Source: Flemingiibacterium sp045634345 (GTDB lineage: Bacteria; Bacillota; Clostridia; Oscillospirales; CAG-272). Taken from it: 5,015 nt of DNA. The position numbers and the translations under genes were made by a program. The first letter of the stretch is position 1. Each line of letters starts with the position of its first letter. Below, in pieces: positions 1-4,581 of the stretch. The stretch covers positions 1 through 5,015 of the forward strand of contig JAZRAB010000089.1 in the NCBI GenBank assembly GCA_045634345.1. The letters are read 5' to 3'. Under the pieces are notes generated by a model. It saw only the letters and a list, made by a program, of their open reading frames with translations, had not been told where the DNA came from and did not search any database.

Positions 1-430
1 TATCGTAATACTCACATTCAAGTGTATCCGTTGAAACAAATGTAAGGCGCACAGTAGCACGCTCATATCCGTGAGCGGCGGCATACATGTATGCATAACA
101 CTCCGCCTGTGCCACATATTCGGGATAGTCGGACACTCTTACAGTATTAAGTGTACGTGAGGTCGATTTTATCTCATCTATAAGCACGCCGCTTGCGCTG
201 TCAATAATGCCATCGGCACGTCCGACAAGACGAAATGTCAGCTCGCCGAGAGTTATCTCGCATTCAAGCGGCACTTCGGGTATATATCCCTCAGGGGCGC
301 GTGACTGAACAAGCTGGTGCAATTTTGTGCCTTGTCTAAGGCGTGAAAAGCTTGCAATAGGTCTGTCGACACTGCCGGAGCGCATAACAAATCCAACAAG
401 CTCACGAACCGATATATCAACTCTCGTCAC
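1..430 (-). CDS. PD-(D/E)XK nuclease domain protein, probable N-terminus of a Rad3/DinG-type DNA helicase (partial)
   Basis: The reverse strand is open from a GTG at 430-428 to the window edge (143 complete codons, C-terminus missing). The start is fixed by a strong ribosome site (GGGAGGTGAG, + strand 436-445) and an in-frame TGA three codons upstream of the GTG. The translation shows the order of residues typical of Cas4/AddB-like PD-(D/E)XK nucleases: His38 in GTKLHQ, Asp73 in GRADGIID, the E-x-K pair Glu86/Lys88 in IDEIKST, and a QxxxY motif at Gln108-Tyr112. The opening (ISVRELVGFVMRSGSVDR) matches what I remember of Firmicutes ATP-dependent helicases that carry this domain in front of an XPD/Rad3-like motor. 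The nuclease domain is seen directly. The helicase part is inference, because it lies outside the window. A stand-alone RecB-family nuclease is the alternative. The gene is divergent from the neighbouring operon and probably acts in DNA repair. Confidence 0.8.
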   Translation of the reverse strand, partial: MTRVDISVRELVGFVMRSGSVDRPIASFSRLRQGTKLHQLVQSRAPEGYIPEVPLECEITLGELTFRLVGRADGIIDSASGVLIDEIKSTSRTLNTVRVSDYPEYVAQAECYAYMYAAAHGYERATVRLTFVSTDTLECEYYD

Positions 431-461
431 GTATACTCACCTCCCGAAAATTACTCATTTC

Positions 462-467
462 AGTATA
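462..467 (-). promoter_or_regulatory. Candidate -10 element for the leftward nuclease/helicase gene
   Basis: Reading the minus strand, TATACT lies about 16 bases upstream of the GGGAGGTGAG ribosome site, which would give a leader of about 25 bases. I found no good -35 hexamer at 16-18 bases, so this is a weak call based on the -10 and its position alone. Confidence 0.3.
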
Positions 468-558
468 TCGCATAAATGTTACATTCGTATGAACAAAGAT
501 GATTTTATAGTACCGTTTTGTCGCAAACGTACTGCACCGGGATTTTTTTATGAAAGCC

Positions 559-587
559 TTGAAATCTGTATAAATTTATGTTATACT
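559..587 (+). promoter_or_regulatory. Sigma-A promoter with extended -10 for the four-gene operon
   Basis: TTGAAA (559-564) and TATACT (582-587) are separated by exactly 17 bases, with a TG dinucleotide at 579-580 giving an extended -10. Transcription would begin near 594, leaving a leader of roughly 34 bases before the ATG at 628. It is the best promoter in the window and suits constitutive housekeeping expression. I see no operator-like inverted repeat overlapping it. Confidence 0.75.
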
Positions 588-627
588 ATATTTATATGTA
601 ATCTTTTATACGAAGGGTATTATATTT

Positions 628-1410
628 ATGCCAGAGAAAATCGTAATACGAGGAGTCGGTGTTGACAACGTCACCCTCGAGGATGCCGTCAATATATGCA
701 GGGAGTTCATCGAAGCTCCGGACTGTTTTGGGCGTGCTGTATTCACTCCAAACAGCGAAATAATTCAGGCATGTGTTGAGGATGAGTGCCTATATTCCGT
801 CATCAACCGAGCCGATCTTATAACTCCGGACGGCATTGGTGTAATTTATGCGTCAAGGATACTTAAACGCCCGCTCAAGGCAAAATGTGCAGGCTATGAG
901 CTTGGGATTGAAATGATTAAATATTCAAACGAGAGCGGCGCAAAAATCTTTTTTCTCGGCGGGAAGCCCGGCGTTGCTGAAGCGGCAAAAAGGAAGCTGC
1001 TTGAATCATATCCGAATGCCAACATAGTCGGCACACACGACGGATACTTCAAAAAAGAAGGCGAAGAAAATGATGCGGTTATTTCCGAGATCAACGCCGC
1101 ATCACCCGATATACTTTATGTATGCCTCGGCGTACCGGTGCAGGAAAAATGGATACTTGACAACCGCGAACGTCTCACATCTGTCAAGCTTTGTCTTGCA
1201 CTCGGCGGCAGTCTTGACGGATACAGCGGAAATGTCAAACGGGCACCGAATATCTTTATAAAGCTCGGACTTGAATGGTTCTACCGCCTTATATGCCAAC
1301 CCTCGAGAATCGGCAGAATGATGAAGCTTCCCAAATTCTTACTCGGTGTGATTTGGTTCAGAATAAGCGGCAAATATAAAGACGATACTATGAAAGGAAT
1401 AGTAAAATGA
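628..1410 (+). CDS. tagA: WecG/TagA/CpsF family glycosyltransferase (GT26)
   Basis: This 260-residue protein matches the N-acetylmannosaminyltransferase family that adds ManNAc to undecaprenyl-PP-linked GlcNAc in teichoic acid or other surface glycan synthesis at the inner membrane face. Family signatures are visible: TPNSEII at 40-46 (Thr40 corresponds to the conserved Thr), PDGIG at 67-71 (Asp68 corresponds to the proposed catalytic Asp of TagA), LGGKPGV at 110-116, LGVPVQEKW at 167-175, GGSLDGYSG at 193-201, then KRAPNIF and LEWFYRLICQPSRIGR at 215-230. The C-terminal basic/aromatic tail fits the appendage TagA uses for membrane contact. Length is normal. The ATG follows GAAGGG (612-617) by 10 bases. 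It is the first gene of the operon and overlaps thyX by four bases. The family call is firm; the exact sugar and acceptor are not, because no other teichoic acid genes are in view. Confidence 0.88.
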   Translation: MPEKIVIRGVGVDNVTLEDAVNICREFIEAPDCFGRAVFTPNSEIIQACVEDECLYSVINRADLITPDGIGVIYASRILKRPLKAKCAGYELGIEMIKYSNESGAKIFFLGGKPGVAEAAKRKLLESYPNANIVGTHDGYFKKEGEENDAVISEINAASPDILYVCLGVPVQEKWILDNRERLTSVKLCLALGGSLDGYSGNVKRAPNIFIKLGLEWFYRLICQPSRIGRMMKLPKFLLGVIWFRISGKYKDDTMKGIVK

Positions 1411-2159
1411 ACGTAAAACTTCTCACTTACACCCCGGACGCCGAAAAAATCGTTGCGGCGGCGGCAAAGCTTTGCTATGCAAAAAGCGATATTGACACAC
1501 TTACGGAAAATCTCACCCCTGAAAAGGTCGAAAGCTTTCTTAAAATGCTCGAAGACCTCGGGCATGAATCCCCCGTCGAGCATGCAAGCTTCACATTTGG
1601 AATTGAGGGCGTTTCCCGTGCGCTTCTTGCGCAGATTACACGTCACCGTATTGCATCCTTCTCTGTGCAGAGTCAGCGTTACGTCTCGAAAACCGATTTC
1701 TCCTATATCATACCGCCGGAGATAGATGCCATTCCCGAAGCGCGTGAGGAATTTATCGCCGCTATGGAGGAAGATGCACGGCACTATGAAAGTCTGCGTG
1801 AAAAGCTGATAGCACGCCATCTTGAAGCTAATCTTGCCGCAGGCATGGATGAATCCGAAGCAAAGCGTGCCGCAGAAAAAAAGGCAAATGAGGACGCACG
1901 TTTTGTTCTTCCGAATGCGTGTGACACACGTATCATTATGACGATGAATGTCCGCTCGCTTCACAATTTTTTCCGTCTTCGCTGCTGCAATCGCGCACAG
2001 TGGGAGATACGCGAGCTGGCGCTTGCAATGCTAAAGGAAGTACGCGAGGCTTCTCCCTTACTTTTTGGACGTGCAGGGCCTTCCTGCCTTTGGGGAGCTT
2101 GCTCGGAGGGAGCATATTCCTGCGGCAAAGCGGCTGAAATCAGACGTGAACTCAGATGA
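1407..2159 (+). CDS. thyX: FAD-dependent thymidylate synthase ThyX
   Basis: The 250-residue product is flavin-dependent thymidylate synthase, which converts dUMP to dTMP using methylene-tetrahydrofolate, NADPH and FAD, as a homotetramer in the cytosol. The diagnostic ThyX motif RHR-x7-S is intact at residues 79-89 (RHRIASFSVQS), preceded by HESPVEHASFTF at 53-64, which is typical of the family. Downstream, NVRSLHNFFRLR (181-192) and AQWEIR (197-202) form the second conserved block; Arg192 aligns by pattern with the substrate-binding Arg of Thermotoga ThyX. The C-terminal Cys-containing tail (GPSCLWGACSEGAYSCGK, 224-241) is a common extension in Clostridia and may be structural. The ATG overlaps the upstream stop (ATGA) and has its own ribosome site, GAAAGGA at 1392-1398, eight bases away. 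It implies that the organism makes dTMP without depending on ThyA. Confidence 0.95.
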   Translation: MNVKLLTYTPDAEKIVAAAAKLCYAKSDIDTLTENLTPEKVESFLKMLEDLGHESPVEHASFTFGIEGVSRALLAQITRHRIASFSVQSQRYVSKTDFSYIIPPEIDAIPEAREEFIAAMEEDARHYESLREKLIARHLEANLAAGMDESEAKRAAEKKANEDARFVLPNACDTRIIMTMNVRSLHNFFRLRCCNRAQWEIRELALAMLKEVREASPLLFGRAGPSCLWGACSEGAYSCGKAAEIRRELR

Positions 2160-2947
2160 GAGAAGCAGATAAGCTTGCAATCGGAGAAAATCTGATATTC
2201 GAGGGAATGACCTCGATACGAGCGGTGATCTCGTCAATCGAATCAGGCAAATCCGACCGTAAAATCACACGGCTCATGGTTGCCGAAAGCCGTCAAAAGG
2301 CGCGTGCTAAAGAGCTTTCCTACCTTAAGGCGATGTCATACAGTCACGGTTTTACAATTGAAACACTCCCGGATGCTGAAATTGATGCCCTCGCTTTGGG
2401 CGCAAGCCACGGCGGCTTGCTTCTTGAAACGACAACACGCACAATACCGCATCTCTGCGAGGATGAGCTTGCAAAATATCCGTCGGATGAGCGTTTTTTT
2501 GCAATGATCGAAGGGATTGAAGACCCGTACAATTTCGGATATGCACTTCGTTCACTCTATGCCGCAGGCGCAAACGCGATCATACTTTCACCACGCAATT
2601 GGATGAGCGCCGCCGGAATAGTCTGCAGAGCTTCTGCAGGTGCATCCGAGCTTTGTGATATGTTCATATCCGAGTCTCCTGCTGACTGCGCGAAAATCAT
2701 GAAGAAGCTTGGTGTAAAAATTATTTGTACGGATATGAAAAACTCGATTTCCATATATGACGCCGAGCTTACCAAGCCATTATTCCTTGCAATCGGCGGA
2801 GAAAAGCGCGGCCTATCGCGTGAGCTGCTTGATACGGCGGATATCACCGTTCATCTCGATTACGGCAGAGCCTTCCCTGCCGCCCTCTCTGCGGCATCTG
2901 CCGCAGCGATTGCGGCGTTTGAGGTAGTGCGCTGCAATAGACAGTAA
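2156..2947 (+). CDS. TrmH/SpoU-family (SPOUT) RNA methyltransferase
   Basis: A 263-residue SAM-dependent methyltransferase, probably a 2'-O-ribose methylase of rRNA or tRNA. Residues 1-110 form a variable N-terminal substrate-binding part. SPOUT motif 1 is at 118-137 (IEGIEDPYNFGYALRSLYAA), with the conserved Asn126 and Arg132. Motif 2 is at 209-221 (LFLAIGGEKRGLS) with Glu216, part of the SAM-binding knot. Motif 3 (240-256, FPAALSAASAAAIAAFE) is unusual: the common SLNVSVA core is replaced by an Ala/Ser-rich stretch without the Asn. Length fits the family. The start codon overlaps the thyX stop (ATGA at 2156-2159) and lacks a clear Shine-Dalgarno, so translation is probably coupled to thyX. 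The RNA target cannot be told from sequence. I left the symbol empty because TrmH, RlmB and TsnR-like subgroups cannot be separated here. Confidence 0.85.
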   Translation: MREADKLAIGENLIFEGMTSIRAVISSIESGKSDRKITRLMVAESRQKARAKELSYLKAMSYSHGFTIETLPDAEIDALALGASHGGLLLETTTRTIPHLCEDELAKYPSDERFFAMIEGIEDPYNFGYALRSLYAAGANAIILSPRNWMSAAGIVCRASAGASELCDMFISESPADCAKIMKKLGVKIICTDMKNSISIYDAELTKPLFLAIGGEKRGLSRELLDTADITVHLDYGRAFPAALSAASAAAIAAFEVVRCNRQ

Positions 2948-2970
2948 TTTAACTGAAAGGATGCGAAAAT

Positions 2971-3807
2971 ATGACTACCTCTCTTGTTCTTGAAGGCGGA
3001 GGTATGCGCGGTGTCTACACCTGCGGGGTGCTCGACTACTTCATGGACGCAGGTATAAAATTCCCGAAAATTTATGCCGTATCCGCAGGCGCAGGACACA
3101 GTATGAGCTACGTCTCAAATCAGCGCGGACGTGCAGTGCGCGTGGGTACGGGCTATATTGACAATTGGCGCTACTGCAGTATGAAGAGTCTGATTTTGAC
3201 CGGCGATTTGTTTGGTGCGAAATATATTTATGAAACCATTCCCTCAAAGCTGGATTTTTTTGATTACGATGCGTTTGACAACAGCGAAATGAAGCTGATT
3301 GCGGTCTGCTCGAACCTCGAAACCGGCAAGGCTGAATATATCCCAATAAACAATTCACGTGAAGATATAAAATACGTTCGCGCCTCAAGCTCACTTCCCT
3401 TGCTCAGCCGTATAGTCAAGACTCCGCGCGGTAGGTTACTCGACGGCGGCTGTTGTGATTCAATTCCGATACGCCATGCGCTCTCGGAAAATGACCGTGC
3501 CGTTGCGGTGCTTACTCAACCCATGGGGTTTGTTAAAGAGCCGAGTTCAAGCATAAAAGCAATAAAGCTTCGCTATGCAAGATACCCGAAATTCGTTGAA
3601 GCTAACGTAAATCGCCATAAAGACTACAATGAGTCTCTTGCATATCTCGCCAAAGCCGAGAAAGAAGGGCGTGCCTTCACGATTCGTCCCTCCGCTCCAA
3701 TCGGCTTCGGACGCATCGAAAAGGATACGACCAAATTAATGGGACTGTATGAAATGGGTTATAACGATGCCAAGGTAAGCGGTATTGAGGATTTTTTGAA
3801 TATGTAA
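2971..3807 (+). CDS. Patatin-like phospholipase family protein (RssA/YjjU-type)
   Basis: A 278-residue cytosolic patatin-fold acyl hydrolase with no signal peptide or membrane segment. The oxyanion-hole loop is at 9-14 (GGGMRG). The nucleophile elbow is at 36-40 as AVSAG, with Ser38 as the catalytic serine, and the Asp of the Ser-Asp dyad is Asp158 in LLDGG (156-160). The elbow normally reads GxSxG; here the first Gly is Ala, which is conservative but worth noting. The segment SYVSNQRGRA (46-55) after the elbow and the late KLMGLYEMGYNDA (255-267) are typical of the clostridial YjjU-like subgroup. The ATG has AAAGGA (2956-2961) nine bases upstream and lies 23 bases after the methyltransferase stop, so it is probably the last gene of the operon. 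It likely hydrolyses phospholipid or other acyl esters; the substrate is unknown. Confidence 0.88.
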   Translation: MTTSLVLEGGGMRGVYTCGVLDYFMDAGIKFPKIYAVSAGAGHSMSYVSNQRGRAVRVGTGYIDNWRYCSMKSLILTGDLFGAKYIYETIPSKLDFFDYDAFDNSEMKLIAVCSNLETGKAEYIPINNSREDIKYVRASSSLPLLSRIVKTPRGRLLDGGCCDSIPIRHALSENDRAVAVLTQPMGFVKEPSSSIKAIKLRYARYPKFVEANVNRHKDYNESLAYLAKAEKEGRAFTIRPSAPIGFGRIEKDTTKLMGLYEMGYNDAKVSGIEDFLNM

Positions 3808-3841
3808 AATCGGAGACACAAGTCTCCGATTTCTTATTTTT
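3807..3841 (+). terminator. Rho-independent terminator of the four-gene operon
   Basis: AAATCGGAGAC (3807-3817) pairs perfectly with GTCTCCGATTT (3822-3832), an 11-bp stem closed by the tetraloop ACAA, followed by a T-rich tract (TTATTTTT, 3834-3841). The stem begins at the last base of the patatin gene's stop codon, so termination is immediate. Confidence 0.92.
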
Positions 3842-3846
3842 ATAAA

Positions 3847-3876
3847 TGCACAAACGAACACCTGCATACATATAAT
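3847..3876 (+). promoter_or_regulatory. Probable sigma-A promoter for the 3842-4440 unit
   Basis: A perfect TATAAT at 3871-3876 is preceded at 18 bases by TGCACA (3847-3852), which matches four of six -35 positions. Transcription would begin near 3883, about ten bases before the ribosome site at 3893. Its place straight after a terminator supports a new transcription unit. Confidence 0.5.
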
Positions 3877-3892
3877 TGTAAAAAGAATGTAT

Positions 3893-3900
3893 GGAGGTAA
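3893..3900 (+). promoter_or_regulatory. Strong ribosome binding site without an ordinary gene behind it
   Basis: GGAGGTAA is a near-ideal Shine-Dalgarno. The only suitably spaced start codon is the TTG at 3903 (five bases from GGAGG), which opens just a 17-codon frame. The nearest real-looking gene starts about 135 bases further on without any ribosome site. This mismatch suggests either a leader peptide or separation of the site from its gene by an insertion. Confidence 0.55.
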
Positions 3901-4016
3901 GTTTGAAAATAAATTTTCGAACTGCCTTTTGTGGCTTTACTTTAGTCTTCGACTAAAGTTTTGCTACGCAAATCATGCCCCAAGAAGGCGAGAAAGGAAG
4001 CCTTTGCTAACGCAAA
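3901..4016 (+). repeat. Cluster of short inverted repeats (possible dispersed palindromic element)
   Basis: Five small hairpins lie in about 116 bases: GTTTGAAAAT/ATTTTCGAAC (3901-3910 with 3913-3922, one G-T pair), ACTTTAGTC/GACTAAAGT (3939-3947 with 3951-3959, loop TTC), TTTGC/GCAAA (3960-3964 with 3968-3972), AAAGG/CCTTT (3993-3997 with 4001-4005) and TTTGC/GCAAA again (4003-4007 with 4012-4016). The last two share bases 4003-4005, so they could be alternative folds. TTTGC...GCAAA occurs twice with different loops. An 8-base direct repeat, AATTGTAA, flanks the cluster at 3874-3881 and 4023-4030. The density is unlike anything else in the window and fits a non-autonomous palindromic repeat, though no second copy is present to prove it. 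Confidence 0.5.
3903..3956 (+). CDS. Possible 17-residue leader peptide
   Basis: TTG at 3903 begins a frame reading MKINFRTAFCGFTLVFD and ending in TAA at 3954-3956. Support is limited to context: TATAAT promoter, GGAGG at good spacing, and a stop codon inside the right arm of the 3939-3959 hairpin, so ribosomes would disturb that structure. It has no run of one amino acid of the kind seen in classic attenuators. It may equally be the remnant 5' end of the downstream gene, broken by the inverted-repeat cluster. Confidence 0.22.
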   Translation: MKINFRTAFCGFTLVFD

Positions 4017-4032
4017 AGCAACAATTGTAATC

Positions 4033-4395
4033 ATGACAATCAACGAAAAAAATATACGTATGAGCGCATCGGACGGTACAGTCGTACTGATTCTTACTTT
4101 GGCAGTTCCAAGCGGTGTTTCTCCTCGCGTTGAACGATTTTATTCCGATGGTGCGGCGGCCTTTGAAAAATCAGTGCAAGAACGACTGCTTATAGAAGCG
4201 CAAAACGCATATCGTATCAATCCCGACCGACGCAAGAGATACAGATTTCAGGCGTGGCGTGCAGAATTTCGATGTATAGAATGTGACGGTGGAATCGAGC
4301 TGGTTATCGCTGAGAACGGTAATATCATCCGCCATGAACGTCATGTTTGGCGAAAAGGCAATCTCATCAAACGTATACGTATGAAAAGCGAATAA
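4033..4395 (+). CDS. Hypothetical basic protein, 120 residues
   Basis: I do not recognise this gene with certainty. The frame is open from just after a TAG at 3943, but I start it at the ATG at 4033 because codons between 3946 and 4032 fall in the inverted-repeat cluster and look like read-through of it. An ATG at 4060 is also possible, and neither has a Shine-Dalgarno. The product has no signal peptide, apart from a short hydrophobic strand (TVVLILTLAVP, 16-26) that looks like a beta strand. It then has a helix-like stretch (32-60, RVERFYSD...AQNAY), a basic segment (NPDRRKRYRF, 63-72) and a C-terminal half rich in alternating hydrophobic and charged residues. The FY...F...L...A..Y spacing faintly recalls DUF3298/RsiV-type domains; this is a weak inference. 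Codon use looks genuine and a terminator follows 14 bases after the stop. It appears monocistronic. Confidence 0.6.
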   Translation: MTINEKNIRMSASDGTVVLILTLAVPSGVSPRVERFYSDGAAAFEKSVQERLLIEAQNAYRINPDRRKRYRFQAWRAEFRCIECDGGIELVIAENGNIIRHERHVWRKGNLIKRIRMKSE

Positions 4396-4409
4396 TTTCA
4401 CGTTTTCCG

Positions 4410-4440
4410 CTCTGCATATCGCACGGTATGCAGAGTTTTT
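4410..4440 (+). terminator. Rho-independent terminator after the hypothetical gene
   Basis: CTCTGCATA (4410-4418) pairs with TATGCAGAG (4427-4435). A T-G and a C-G pair extend the stem to 11 bp around loop GCAC, and five T residues follow (4436-4440). It supports the gene upstream being transcribed rightwards and isolates the ABC transporter unit. Confidence 0.88.
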
Positions 4441-4459
4441 ATGTAGAAATTTTCATCTT

Positions 4460-4475
4460 GTGTGAATTTTCACAC
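4460..4475. promoter_or_regulatory. Perfect 16-base palindrome, candidate operator
   Basis: GTGTGAATTTTCACAC is fully self-complementary in its seven-base arms with a TT centre. The half sites TGTGA/TCACA resemble CRP-type half sites but with four rather than six central bases. It lies about 107 bases upstream of the ABC transporter ribosome-site/ATG region and just before an AATAAT (4477-4482) that could serve as a -10. With no T-tract it is not a terminator. The regulator that binds it cannot be named from sequence. Confidence 0.45.
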
Positions 4476-4490
4476 TAATAATTGTAAACA

Positions 4491-4520
4491 TTGAAATTAA
4501 AGGAATTTTTTTAATATATC
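4491..4520 (+). promoter_or_regulatory. Candidate promoter for the ABC transporter gene
   Basis: TTGAAA (4491-4496) is followed after 18 bases by TATATC (4515-4520); TAATAT at 4512 with 15-base spacing is an alternative. The -10 is poor and the region is AT-rich, so this is tentative. It would leave a leader of about 55 bases. An imperfect repeat, TTAAAGGA/TCCTTAA, brackets the -10 region (about 4497-4525) and might add control. Confidence 0.3.
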
Positions 4521-4581
4521 CTTAACAATCGCGTGGTAAAATTATCAAGCACTTTATTATAAAGGAGATTTGATATCCAAG

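Noticed and set aside
431..627. Search for a riboswitch or RNA gene in the divergent intergenic region
   Set aside because: Apart from the promoter elements and ribosome sites I see no long stems, terminator-antiterminator pair or tRNA-like fold; the rightward leader is only about 34 bases.
327..665. A 112-codon plus-strand frame spanning the divergent intergenic region
   Set aside because: It runs antisense to the nuclease gene, through the promoter and into the tagA start, has low-complexity composition, and the nuclease frame opposite has clear motifs.
1281..1964. A 227-codon open frame on the minus strand antisense to thyX
   Set aside because: It lies across the intact, motif-verified thyX and the tagA 3' end. 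Its translation is Cys/Arg/Phe-rich with no recognisable domain, and it has no fitting ribosome site; it is a shadow of the codon bias of the plus-strand gene.
3887..4030. A 47-codon ATG frame through the hairpin cluster
   Set aside because: The ATG lies upstream of, not after, the GGAGG site and has no ribosome site of its own. The peptide is Arg/Leu/Phe-rich without recognisable pattern and is probably just an open frame across the repeat.
4053..4384. Direct repeat TATACGTATGA at 4053-4063 and 4374-4384, near both ends of the hypothetical gene
   Set aside because: Both copies are in frame and encode Ile-Arg-Met. They are AT-rich and partly palindromic, so an 11-base match can arise by chance; no other sign of an element boundary is seen.
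3872..4488. ATAATTGTAAA shared by the two intergenic regions (3872-3882 and 4478-4488)
   Set aside because: AT-rich promoter-like sequence in two intergenic regions; too short and too low in complexity to claim a shared regulatory site.
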